Assembly (NCBI GenBank): GCA_019914945.1 | Contig: CM034101.1 | Location: forward strand, 7,513,188 to 7,577,187 | Reading direction: 5' to 3' | Length of the DNA stretch: 64,000 bases | Source: Typha latifolia | Lineage: Eukaryota; Streptophyta; Magnoliopsida; Poales; Typhaceae | Part shown: piece after piece, positions 44,904 through 56,048 of the stretch | How the letters are laid out: each line of letters opens with the position of its first letter | Position numbering within the stretch: position 1 is the stretch's first letter | Made by a program: the position numbers and the translations under genes | The notes under the pieces: model-generated | What the model was told of the DNA's origin: nothing | The model's input: the letters and a program-made list of their open reading frames with translations, nothing else | Databases searched by the model: none

Positions 44904-46378
44904 GTTTTCAAAAATTTCCAGTCCCCTTACTAGGCTGACCCGGAAGGATCAATGTTTTGTATGGACAACTGATTGTGAGGAGAGTTTCCAAGATCTAAAG
45001 AGAAGATTTATATCTGCACCCATCCTTATAGTTCCTCGTAGTGGAGATGGCTACCAAGTCTATTATGATGCTTCATACTCAGGTTTGGGCTGTGTTCTAA
45101 TATAGGAGGGCAGAGTTGTCGCTTATGCATCTCGGCAGCTCAAGAACCATGAGCGAAACTACTCTACCCATGACCTGGAGCTAGCAGTGATAGTGTTCGC
45201 TTTGAAGATTTGGAAACATTATCTCTACAAGGAGAACTGTGAGATTTTCACTAACCATAAGAGTTTGAAGTACTTATTCACCCAGAGGGAGTTGAACATG
45301 AGACAGCGCAGGTGGCTTGAGCTAGTGAATGATCATGACTGCACTATTAACTACCACCCTAGAAGGCAAATGTGGTGGCTGATGCCTTGAGCAGGAAGTC
45401 AATGGGAAATTTGGCTAGTTTAATTAGTCAACAGTAGGGCATCTTTTGAGATTTACAGAAGATGGACATGCACATCATAGCTAAATATGTGGGTGCTAGA
45501 CTGCTTGCCCAGATAACTGTAAGGCCGATTCTAGCAGAGAGGATTAGAGTTGCATAGGCATAACACCCACATTTACTGCAGGTCCTCCCGTAAGTTCAAG
45601 ACTCAGATAAAATGGGTTTTTACCTTGATAGAATGGGAACCCTGAAGTTTGGAGATAGATTCTATGTATTAGATGTGGCTGAACTCTATCGGGAGATTTT
45701 GGAGGAAGCTCACCAGACCTATTACAGTGTGCACCCTGGGGAGACGAAGATGTATCATAATGTTCGTAGATACTTTTGGTGGCTAGGACTGAAGAAGAGC
45801 ATTATAGAATTTGTATCATTGCCTATCATCCTCAGATTGACGGTCAGTCGGAGCAGACGATCCAGACTTTAGAGGACATTCTACGTGCTTCAGTTGTAGA
45901 CTTTGGACTCAGTTAGGACCGACACTTTCCCCTAATTGAGTTTGCCTACAATAATAGTTACCACTCCAGCATTGGGATGCACCCCCATAAAGCTTTATAT
46001 GGATGGCAATGTCAAACACCTATCAGTTGAGACGAAGTGAGAGAACGAAAAAAGAGAGCTTAGAGCTGATTCAGGATATCGTGGATAAGGTGCGGAAGGT
46101 GCGAGAACATTTGCGAGCTACCCAAAGTCAACAAAAGATCTATGGTGACTGTCAATGTTGAGATCTAGAATTTTAGGTTGGGGATAAAGTTTTCCTCAAG
46201 GTCTCCCCGTAGAAGGGGGGTAGTTCGATTTGGGAGGAAGGGCAAACTAAGCCCTCGATATATAGGCCCTTATGAGATCTTGGCACAGATAGGACTAGTT
46301 GCTTATCGCGTGGATTTGCCTTCGGAGCTGTCTCAAATTTATAACGTGTTCCATGTGTTAGTACTAAGGAAGTATCTG
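44904..46378 (+). pseudogene. Tekay-like Ty3/gypsy: RNase H and integrase
   Basis: RNase [71 protein letters not shown] (44920-45355). Integrase: YREILEEAHQTYYSVHPG and TKMYHNVRRYFWW (about 45690-45785), then a deletion into the core end (QIDGQSEQTIQT-like stretch near 45830-45870), and the C-terminal GPYEILAQIGLVAYRVDLP at about 46266-46320. The central DDE segment is largely missing. It ends at VLRKYL, where a SIRE element is inserted; the frame resumes at 52282. Confidence 0.85.
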
Positions 46379-47335
46379 TGTTAGGTTTTTATTTGTTGGC
46401 AATTGTGTATAAAGTATTCTAAGTATATTTTTTCATGTATATGAGCTTTACACAAGTCTAGAATATCTCTGGTTTGAAGAATTGCAAGATTATTGGAGAA
46501 AAGGCGTCGAGTTCACACCGCATTCACAAACGCGTTCGAACGCGGGTACTGCGTTCACACAGACAGAGAGCCGCGTTCACAAACGCGTTCGAACGCGGGT
46601 ACTGCGTTCACACAGACCGAGAGCTGCGTTCACAAACGCGTTCGAACGCAACCTGAAGAATTCAAGTTATCGCATTCGAACGCACTCGAGCCCGTTCGAA
46701 CGCACCAACAAAGTTTAAAAATATTGGACTTTCGTGAGTACGGATAAGACTCAAATTTGGCTCTATCTTATACTTTCATGAGTACGGATAAGTTTAGGAT
46801 TTGGCTCTATCTTGTACTTTCGTGAGTACGGATAAGACTTGAATTTGGCTCTATCTTGGAGATCATATATAAGGATTGTGATGCCCTATCTTTAGGGTGT
46901 TGAATAAGCATTATTGAAGGAGACTTCTTGAGGCTACATTGGTTCTTCAACTAACAAGGCTCTTCTCATCTACAAATCTTAAGCTTTCGTCTTAATGGCT
47001 ATCTAGACGAAAGATCAATCTCGAGAGTTACTGAGATTGGACTTCAATCACGAGAAGCGGTGAATAGTGGGTTCTAGCGAGCAAAACTGAGAGGAACAAA
47101 GTCGTTTGGATCGACGGGTTGTTTTGTGAGTCAGTCTTGTAAGTACTACTATTCTAGTGATTGGATTTTGATCCGATTTTGGATCCGTGGTTTTTTCCCG
47201 TTTGGGTTTTTCCATGTTAAAATCTTGGCATTATCTCTGCTTTCGTTCTTAATATTTCTACAGACTTTTACTTAACTGAACGAGTGATATCATTGGCTAG
47301 TATTTAGATACATACTTGTGTCTAGGGGTTTTTTA
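46379..47335 (+). mobile_element. SIRE-like copy 3: 5' LTR (957 bp)
   Basis: TGTTAGGTTTTTATTTG to GGGGTTTTTTA (final C mutated to T). Three 53-bp TTCGAA units start at 46523, 46576 and 46629. Three 44-bp GAGTACGGATAAG units start at 46736, 46780 and 46824. The TATA box is TATATAAG at 46866-46873. Confidence 0.92.
46866..46873 (+). promoter_or_regulatory. LTR TATA box of SIRE-like copy 3
   Basis: TATATAAG directly 3' of the 44-bp repeats. It is conserved in the same position in the other SIRE-like LTRs of the window. Confidence 0.65.
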
Positions 47336-47337
47336 AT

Positions 47338-47349
47338 TGGTATCAGAGC
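47338..47349 (+). promoter_or_regulatory. Primer-binding site of SIRE-like copy 3
   Basis: TGGTATCAGAGC, complementary to initiator tRNA-Met, two bases after the LTR end. Confidence 0.9.
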
Positions 47350-47383
47350 AGGTTCTCTCACCCTTTGAGAGAGATCAGATAGG

Positions 47384-48930
47384 CATGGATTTTCATAGAG
47401 ATGGACCATCATCTATTAGACCTCCTATCCTAGATGGATCAAATTATGGATATTGGAAAGCTAGGATGAGAGCTTACTTGAAGTCTATAGATGAGCGAGT
47501 ATGGATAGCCATTGTGAACGGTTAGAGTCCACCAATGTACATGGTGAATGATAAGTTTGTTGAGAAACCGATTGAGTCATGGGATAAGACAGATTATGAA
47601 AAAGTTGGCTGGAATAGCAAAGCAATAAATGCAATTTTTAGTTGTGTTTCCTCAGAAAAATTTAGAAGAATTTCTACTTGTGAGATAGCATAAGAAGCCT
47701 GGACGATCTTAGAAACAACTCATGAAGGAACTATGGCTGTAAAACTTTCGAAACTTCAGAGGTTGACTACTAGTTTTCAAACTCTACGTATGGAGGAGAA
47801 CGAGACATTTGATGAGTTCTATGCAAAATTGAGTGATATAGTCAACTCTAGTTTCAACCTAGGAGAGAAAATTCCTGAAAACAAAATTGTCCGTAAGATC
47901 CTTAGGTCTTTTCAGAAAGGTTTTCAGGAAAAAGTTACAGCTATTGAGGAAGTAAGGATATCGATTCTATGGAAGTTGAATAATTGGTAGGAAATCTACA
48001 AACATTTGAGTCCAGTCTTTCAAAACCAAGAAAATTCAAAGGGATGGCCCTATCCACATTTGAACAAAATTTAGAGGAGTCTGATGATGAAGATGATTTA
48101 GATATTGAGATATTGGCCATGTTCGTCAAAAAGTTCAATAAATTCTTTCGGAAGCCAAACAAGTTGAATGCTGAAAACTTGAGAAAAGCAAAGCATTTGT
48201 GAAAAAGAAGAATACTACGAGTTCGAACACACGTGTGAGCAACAACGGTATCAAATAGAAAAATAAGAATTATGAGAATAAAGTTCGATGTTTTGAATGT
48301 TCTGGTTTTGGACACATAGCACAAGAATGCCCTAATCGCCTTAAGAAGATGGGTAAAGCTATGAAAGTTACTTGGGATGACTCAGATGAATTTGATGATG
48401 ATTCTGGAAAAGACGAAGAAAACTTTGTAGCTTTTGCCTCTTCTCTACTCAATATTGATTTCGTTGTTGATACTAATAGTACAGATGATCAGGATATGTT
48501 ACCAGCTGAAGAAGATGAATCTGAAATTCAAAAGGCATATAATGACCTGTACTTAGAGTCGTTTAAACTCAAGAAAAGCAATCTTAGACTACATCAACGA
48601 CTCAAGGTAATTGAACCAGAAAGAATTTAATTTGAGGAGAAGTACAAATTGGAACTTGAACGTGTTAAAGACCTTTCTGAACAACTTCACAATGCGAAAA
48701 ATAAGATGAAGGCTGATGAAATTGAACTAGAGCGATTGTAGAAGGAAGTGACATTTCTTAAAGGGGAGAACAAACTTGACGAGATATTAAAAGCTCAGAT
48801 TTCTGGAAAAGACAGGTATGGTATTGGATACACTAGTAATTCAAATAATAATAAAACTGTCTTTGTTTCTGCAAGAATACAAAAGGAAAAAAAACCTAAG
48901 GTTATCAACCTCATTTACAAAGGTAAACTC
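47384..48930 (+). pseudogene. SIRE-like copy 3: gag
   Basis: MDFHRDGPSSIRPPILDGS begins at 47384. The order is the same as in SIRE/Maximus gag: WKARMRAYLKSIDERVW, NSKAINAIFSC, KLSKLQRLTTSFQTLRMEE, ETFDEFYAKLSDIVNSSFN, KKFNKFFRKPNKLNAE. An intact CCHC knuckle (CFECSGFGHIAQEC, about 48288-48330) keeps the first Cys lost in the other two copies. An acidic WDDSDEF stretch and a coiled-coil-like segment follow. Single-base stops (47523, 47693, 47989, 48628, 48738) and a frameshift near 47950 break it. Confidence 0.88.
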
Positions 48931-49516
48931 TAGTCACACTCCTCGACAAAAGATGAGTAGAAAAATGTTTGTTCCGACATGCTATCATTGCGGCATTCTA
49001 TGGCATATTCGACCTCATTGCAAACTTTTGCAAAAACCTAGAAGTGCTTTTATTTATGGGATGAAAACAAAGGCCATATGGGTCAAGAGAAGTGATTTGA
49101 AATGTTATGTTGTACATACTGCCTTGAAAGCTTTAAATTCTGACTTGTGGTATTTAGACAGTGGCTGTTCATGACATATGTCAGACGACAAATCCTTATT
49201 TTCTAATCTCGAAGAATATGAAGGGGGAGTTGTGACATTTGGAGATGGTAACTCATCCAAGGTAATAGGTAAAGGAAAGGTAAGTACTCCAGGTATTCCT
49301 AGTCTCGAAAATATTCTTTATGTTAATGGCTTGAAAGCAAATTTATTAAGCATCATTCAATTTTGTGATGAAGGTTATGAGATAAAATTCTCTAAAAATG
49401 ATTGTACTATTCTAGATCAGGATGGTAATGCTATATGTTTTGGATCTAGAACATTTGATAATTGCTATGTTGTTAGAACTTCACATAATCTAAAATGTAA
49501 CAAGACAAAACAATAG
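48931..49516 (+). pseudogene. SIRE-like copy 3: zinc finger and protease
   Basis: CYHCGILWHIRPHC (about 48985-49026) keeps all four zinc ligands. Protease reads DLWYLDSGCS, then a stop, then HMSDDKSLFSNLEEYEGG (49145-49225). The catalytic DSG is present. It continues through VVTFGDGNSSKVIGKG and LENILYVNGLKANLLSI to LKCNKTKQ, then jumps to the RNase H end. Confidence 0.88.
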
Positions 49517-49630
49517 TACTAGAACATGTTGATACGAAGAAACAGTTGGGTGATTTGTTTACAAAACCTTTGGATTTATAGAGATTTCAGTATCTTCGTA
49601 CTTCTTTAGGGATTTGTGCTTTGGATTGAT
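49517..49630 (+). pseudogene. SIRE-like copy 3: RNase H C-terminal tail
   Basis: LEHVDTKKQLGDLFTKPLDL followed by a stop and RFQYLRTSLGICALD. This is the conserved last 40 residues of the copia polyprotein. Its placement directly after protease marks an internal deletion of about 3 kb removing integrase, RT and most of RNase H. Confidence 0.88.
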
Positions 49631-51317
49631 TTGTGTTTTGGTTTGCCAGTTTCTTATCATTTCGTTTCATTTTTTTTAGGTTTTATTTTACTCTGAAATT
49701 TTCTTTGGTTTTAGTTTCAGATTTGTCGAGAGTTTTTTATTTGGTAATAAAAAAAAAATGCACTCCTAGATTCAATAATATACTCTTGACATATAAATAT
49801 GATTTTTCTTTTGATTATGAGTTATTATAGTCAATTTTGTCATCTTGTAGTATATTGTATCATTTCTGATTTATTCACTCTCTTGACTTCTATGATAATT
49901 ATACTGAAATTAATGCACCCATAACGTGTGTATATTCTTGTGTGAGCATGACATCATGAAATTTTTTTTAAATAGCTTACTATTGACCTTGATTTGCACA
50001 GTTTGACCTCATGCTTAGTCATCACAAACGTGTTTATAAAAGATCAATGAAAAGCCATCTTGTTGAGAGTCCAGTTTTACTCAGTACATTGATTGCAAAT
50101 TAAATAAAATTTTTGCTACTTGTGTATATATTCTCGCACATTGTTTGATTTGTACTATAAGAAAAGGGCTACCTACTCATGTGTGAAAGCCATCATTGCA
50201 CCTATATGGTTTATGTATAAAAAATAATACAGGAAAAATTCCTGTTCGGTTATGGCGAATAAGTCGAAAAGTGCAAATTTAAATACTAAGTCGGTTTGAC
50301 TACTGTGTTGTATCATTGTTTAAATAGGAAAGTTTATTTAAGAAGAATGTTTCATGTTATCTATGCTCACCTTGCATATGTATATTGTTATGATCAATCA
50401 AGATTAATTTAATTTTGAGTGATGTATTAGAATTGATTATAATATGCTCTTGATGATTTGATTGATCTGTGTATGACTTATTTCATTTGATTGTCATATT
50501 CTATGTCTTGAATCTATTTTGAATTTTCTAGAAGTGCATCTCCAAAAAGATTTTTGATTTATTTTAGTTTAAATTTAAAAAAAATCCAAATCCTCAAGAT
50601 CTTCTTTTTCATCAAAATTTTCACTTCAAACCCTTTTAAAGTCTTTTGGCCGAAACTTCAAGATTTTCTTCACTTTTTGCGAGGTATGATCATTCATCAA
50701 TTTTCTTATTTTTTATTCAATTAAGTCTCTTTATCTTGATTGATTTCGTGCGGTTTCGAGTTTTGATCACGTTAAAGTTAATATCTTGATGTTTCTTGTG
50801 CGATTGAATGTGATATCTTAGCATTTTCAAGTGAAAGATGGGTTTCATTTAGGGCCTTCATGGTTTCTAAAAACCATACTTGACTCTGTGTTGACGATTC
50901 TTCATCGTCAGTTCCCTCCGAGTTCCTAGTCTTTGGCATTTGTGTTAAAAAGGGGGAGAGTGTCTAGTGTGTCGTGTGTGGTGCGAGTTTAAAGTTTTAG
51001 AGTTTACGTGTGTATGGGCAGCATGTCAATAGGGGGAGTTTATTAGAGTCTTTCTGTCTTTCTAATCTTGCTTATAACTTTGCTTGGAGAAATTATGAAC
51101 TTTGTCTGTTTAAGTACTTTTGAAATTATGCTCCATTGATAACTTGTGGTTGGATTGTTTATTCATTTCAAGTTATTTTCACTTGATCTTGGATTGGTAT
51201 ATGTTTATTTGTAGGGATTGATGTGCAAAATATTCTAGTCTTGTTGATTGCTCATTTGAAGTCTGTGTAATATCTTGTAACCTAGGTGTTTTGTCACAAA
51301 TTGTCAAAGGGGGAGAT
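49631..51317 (+). other. SIRE-like copy 3: 1.7-kb post-pol spacer and polypurine tract
   Basis: T-rich non-coding DNA between the pol stop and the 3' LTR, ending in AAAGGGGGAGAT (51306-51317), the plus-strand primer. SIRE-type elements often carry an envelope-like ORF here. The only open stretch (49633-49830) is a short T-rich frame with no convincing similarity. Two further purine-rich blocks, aaaagggggagag (50948-50960) and tagggggagttt (51030-51041), lie upstream and may be older or accessory tracts. Confidence 0.75.
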
Positions 51318-52276
51318 TGTTAGGTTTTTATTTGTCGGCAATTGTGTACAAAATATTCTAAGTATATTTTTTTCATGTATATGAGCTTTACACAAGTTTA
51401 GAATATCTCTGGTTTGAAGAATTGCAAGATTATTGGAGAAAAGGCGTCGAGTTCACACCACGTTCAGAAACGTGTTCGAATGCGGGTACTGCGTTCACAC
51501 AAACAGAGAGCCGCATTAACAAACGCGTTCGAACGCGGGTACTGTGTTCACACAGACCGAGAGCTGCGTTCACAAACACTTTCGAACGCAACCTGAAGAA
51601 TTCAAGCTGTCGCGTTCGAACGCACTCGAGCCCTTTCGAACGCACCAACAAAGTTTAAGAATATTGGACTTTCGTGAGTACGGATAAGACTCGGATTTGG
51701 CTCTATCTTGAAGATCATGAGTACGGATAAGACTCAGATTTGGCTCTATCTTGTACTTTCGTGAGTACGGATAAGATTAGGATTTGGCTCTATCTTGTAC
51801 TTTCGTGAGTACGGATAAGACTTGGATTTGGCTCTATCTTGGAGATCATATATAAGGATTGTGATGCCCTATCTTTAGGGTGTTGAAGAAGCATTATTGA
51901 AGGAGACTTCTTGAGGCTAGATCGGTTCTTCAACTAACAAGGCTCTTCTCATCTACAAATCTTAAGCTTTCGTCTTAAGGGCTATCTAGACGAAAGATCA
52001 ATCTCGAGGGTTACTGAGATTGGACTTTAATCACGAGAAGCGGTGAATCGTGGATTCTAGCGAGCAAGACTGAGAGGAACAAAGTCGTTTGGATCGACGG
52101 GTGGTTTTTGATCCGAGTTTGGATCCGTGGTTTTTTCCCGTTTGGGTTTTTCCACGTTAAAATCTTGGCGTTCATCTCTACTTTCATTCTTAATATTTCT
52201 ACGGACTTTTACTTAAGTGAACGAGTGATATCATTGCATAGTATTTAGATACATACTTATGTCTAGGGGTTTTTCA
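51318..52276 (+). mobile_element. SIRE-like copy 3: 3' LTR (959 bp)
   Basis: TGTTAGG to TTTTTCA. Four 44-bp units start at 51676, 51719, 51763 and 51807, one more than in the 5' LTR. It lacks a roughly 40-bp segment near 52105 that the 5' LTR has. The TTCGAA array is at 51440-51645, with a TATATAAG near 51849. Confidence 0.92.
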
Positions 52277-52281
52277 ATCTG

Positions 52282-52510
52282 TATGACCCATCACATGTTT
52301 TGAGAGAAGAACCTATCCAGTTGAGGAAGGACTTGTTCTATGAGGAGCAACCAGTGCAGATCGTTGACAAATGTGTGAAGACGCTTCGAAGAAGAGCTGT
52401 ACCTTTAGTCAAGGTTCTTTGGCGGCACCATAGAGTAGAGGAAGCTGCATGGGAGCCCAAGGAGGAGATCCAGTCTACTTACCCTCATTTATTTATCGAC
52501 TCAGGTGCAT
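52282..52510 (+). pseudogene. Tekay-like chromodomain and element 3' end
   Basis: Continues the interrupted reading: YDPSHVLREEPIQLRKDLFY, EEQPVQIVDKCVKTLRRRAV, LVKVLWRHHRVEEAAWEP, STYPHLFIDSGA and a stop at 52511. This is the Tekay-clade chromodomain, recognisable by the VKVLWRHH..EEA.WE core. The normal purine-rich tract after it is missing: at about 52518 the sequence enters the LTR interior, so the junction is a deletion. Confidence 0.9.
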
Positions 52511-54920
52511 AATTTTGAGGGACTCCTACCCACACCGTCCTTCTCTCTTTCTTCTCCTTCTTCTTCCCCTGCCGTGCACGCCACCAACATAGCCCTCTCT
52601 CACCTTCTCTCGGGTTGTCGACGCCGAAACCGACGAAGCCCCGGACCCGGAGTCGACGAAGCCAACCGTACGAACCCCCCTAAGTAAGCCCCTAACCCAC
52701 TGTAAATTTCAGTAAATTAACCCCTCCCCCTCGCCGTCGTCAAAGTCCTCAGTGGCCGATGACTTCGTGTCTAGCCACCGGTCCGACAACTCCAGTGGAA
52801 GGGGGAGCTCTCTAGATGGGCTTCGAGCCCTTATTGAAGGGAGTAGGGACCTCCATGGCTGCCGGTCGTGGAGTGCGCCTCGCCGCCCTGTCGGCCACCC
52901 CAAACGTGGGGCGAGCTACTATCGCTCCCCTGTAGGCGAGGAGGACGGGCGATGACTCCACCACGACTTGGGTTACGCCCACCGCCGTCCAGCTGAGCCT
53001 TCCTCCTCTTTCCCCTCCCATTCCCTCTGGCTTGCCACCCACCCAAGGTGAGGGTTGTAGGCCGCCGGCCTCAAGGGTAGGTTGCTAGTGACGTGGGCCA
53101 CCAATAGCGCTAGGCCCCTTTTTCCCCCTCTGTCTCCTTCCCTTGGAAGGGGATGGTGAGGGATGGTGGGGGTTAAACAACCCCCACCCATGCCCTTGGT
53201 GGGCTGCGGTTCATCCCATGGAGCTTGTGGGCTACGATTTGGATTGCAGATCATGAGCTATTCCCCCTTGCCTATTGGGTTGGGCTCGAGCCTAACCCAA
53301 CACCCCAGCCTAGGCCCAATGGGGTCATTTTGACCCTATAGCCCCATTTCTCTATCCCACCTGATTAATTAGCCTAATCACTCCCTTAAAGACATTATTA
53401 TCATGTGAATTTTAGGATGACATGGAACTCACCCTAGAGAACCCTCGACTCATGCATTTGATTAAACTTAAATTCTCTAATAAGGTAATTAATTCTATTA
53501 ATTTGCTAACCTTACGTATGGTTTTACTTGCGTGAATTAATATGATGGGCATTGTGCGAGGAGGATTTTGGGATTTCGGAGGAGCCGGCTAGTTGAGGGA
53601 AACTTGAGTACTATAGAGACCCCCTAGGCGAGTAGAGTTTTATACAAGTCTAGGACAATGTAGTTGCTGCTATTATAACTTCTATGATATTGTAGAAATG
53701 TTAGTATTAATACATGCATTTAGTGTACCATGATATATCTTAACATGTGCAGTTATTAATAGTATACTCATCATGATGTTATGAGAATGTTAATGTTAGC
53801 ACATACATTGGTGTAACTATGATCTACATGTATCCTAGTATGAGAAACTCTTGCATAAATAATCTATAGTGAATATAGAATATAATGACCATGATGACTA
53901 TGATATGACTTATACTGATAGGTTACGGAACAATTCTTTTAAGATCTAAATTTATTGTAGAAAGTAGTCCGCATAATCAAGGAAAAATATTCACCAAATA
54001 TTCTGCCTTAGTTAGAAAATTATGAAACTAAGTGAAATCGATCTGTAACTCTCTAATCTATGATTTTCATATTTACTCCCTTCATAGATTCAAACTAAAA
54101 CTGGGAAGAAAGTATGAATTAGTGCGGATGATGGCGGTGGTGACGGGTGGAGTGGAAGTTAGAATTTTGAATGATAATGGAGATGAGAGTGGATGGGTGG
54201 TGTTGTTTAAGAGATATAGACGAAGAGGAAGAGTTGGTTGAGATCCCAAAGAAGAGGGAGGACTCGACAAACGAGGGAGATTAGAAGTTAGGAGAGACCT
54301 TGCCAATGGTAAAGGTGGTAGGCTAGTGAAGAGGGAGGAGGGAGATTAGGGTAGAGAGAAGATAGAGGGGCAAGAAACCAATATTCCAATGCCATAATGA
54401 TTTTGGCTACCATCCACATATTAATAGAGGCTAGTCAACAAGTCTTGTAGGTTGTGTTCGAACGCACAAAAAATATTCTCTGTTGATGCGAACGCGATGT
54501 AAGCATTCAAACGCGCCCGACCGCGTTCGAACGTGTATTTCGCATTCTCTGGTTTTTGCGAACCTAATGCGGCATTCGCAAGGGCGTTCGAGCGCGACCC
54601 CTTTCGCGTTCATACACGATCTATAGGAACTTTATTTTAATGAAAATAAATAACTATTGCAATAAGAAAGGACTCTAACAAGGTGTATCATATACAGCCA
54701 CAGATACTACACCACTTCCACGTATTATTAGTAGTCGAGTTCTGACTAGGCAGTGCCCCATACTTGCTCAGCCTGGGGTTAAGGTAGAGTGTATCATATA
54801 TGACTTATATTATTAGCAGCCTACACCAAGGGTTGGAAGCTTGAGTGGCATTCAGGTAATTATACTGCATAGTCAGAAGTAGATTATAGCGATAGTAAGA
54901 ACATGATTGTGAGACGGAGA
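52511..54920 (+). mobile_element. Tekay-type 3' LTR, interrupted
   Basis: Matches the reverse complement of 30348-32040: the gtgcacgccaccaa block, tctctcgggttg, the ggtgggctgcggtt hairpin relic near 53198, ggagccggct (53580) and the agcagcctacacc block (54815). The first part of the LTR is lost at the junction with coding DNA. A family A solo LTR is inserted at 53916-54690. It ends near GAGACGGAGATTCT. Confidence 0.78.
53911..54695 (-). mobile_element. Family A solo LTR with TATAC target duplication (no captured primer site)
   Basis: The LTR is 53916-54690 (775 bp), minus orientation. It runs TGATACACCTTG (54690 side) to CGTAACCTATCA (53916 side), with perfect TATAC flanks. It ends right after the CGTAGCCTATCA-type terminus without any primer-binding-like unit, making it the short, probably ancestral form. 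The TTCGAA cluster is at 54450-54625. Confidence 0.93.
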
Positions 54921-56048
54921 TTCTCTAGCGGTACCCGACGACGTAGGGTTAGGGCATCCACTGATGAGCTGAGGGCTCTTGACTTTCCCGCTCAGGGCAA
55001 TGATGATTTAGAGATAGTAAGATATGTGCCTACAACTGGGGTCCTTAGTCTGATGGCCAGAGACAACCGGTCACATGCAGTGTTGCCATGCATGTTTAGG
55101 TGACATTACCACTAGATGTGTATATATCCTTCCTCAATATATGAGATGATGGATGGTTATGTGATGGATGATTTCTGGAGAATATCTACATTATGTGGTG
55201 AATGGCTCGGTGAGCTATGATAAAACATGATTAATGCCTTGGTGAGCATGTAATGACTAAACCTCCTTGACTTGCGTGAATACAAGGAAAACTATTTTTT
55301 TACTTCTACGCATACCATGTAATTACTATGATTGATATTTGTATGAATAAGAGATTGTATCAAGCTTTATACTTGTGTGGACTTATCCTGATATGATTAG
55401 GAGTTGGCATGTTCTAGAATAGTGACGTGTAATCTTTATCGATTGCATTGATTTAGTAACTCATTGTAAGTCATTTAAATAAATTTATTTTATTGCTAGC
55501 AACTATAGGCATGCATTGGAATATGCACCAGTGATTTCATTGTTATATATTGTATGAATTCTACTCGCTAAGCTGTGTGCTCACCACCTTTTAGTGGCAT
55601 CATTTCAGAGCTACGAAAAGCAGGTGCAGGTAGCGAGGAGTAGCTGCCCTTTACTTTATTTAGGGTTATTTCTATTAGTTGTATTGAGCCCCTGCGATGG
55701 TGTTGTGATTGGAGTTGTATTTTGGACATTAGAGTTGTATTTTAGATGTGTATCTTTGAAGGCTTATTGTGGGCTGTGGAACTTATATTCGGACTCATAT
55801 TGCTTGAGATTATTTATGGTATGAACGTATATTTCTATGTGCCTTGTGGAAACATATTATTAATAGGTCACGTGATGCACTGCGTAGGGGGATTTACCCA
55901 CGCAATATACACGTGTATTTGGAGGTTTGGATATTTCATGCATCCTCCGCCATCTCCTCCATAGTGCTCAATCTTAGGGCCTTAATGCCGGCTTGGATGT
56001 CACTGTGAGAGACGAAGGCACTCCATTGGTGAAGATCGAGTCATGGTG
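54921..56048. other. LTR-like non-coding DNA
   Basis: No conserved domain. It has a GRRRRVRAST-encoding open frame at 54903-55103 with no recognised family. The stretch ttttagtggcatcatttcag near 55590 and a possible ...GGATGTCA end at about 56005 look like a long LTR, but I found no matching partner or target duplication. Confidence 0.4.

Larger units (their letters stand above)
46374..52281 (+). mobile_element. SIRE-like copy 3: complete-length insertion with ATCTG target duplication
   Basis: The element proper is 46379-52276 (5898 bp) with two LTRs. Perfect ATCTG flanks lie at 46374-46378 and 52277-52281. It sits inside the Tekay-like integrase/chromodomain; excising it rejoins LRKYL to YDPSHVL. 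It has a primer-binding site, gag, protease, the very end of RNase H and a polypurine tract. Integrase, RT and most of RNase H are deleted, so it is non-autonomous. Confidence 0.95.

Noticed and set aside
49633..49830. Envelope-like ORF in the SIRE spacer
   Set aside because: 65 codons, T-rich hydrophobic composition, no signal, cleavage or coiled-coil pattern.
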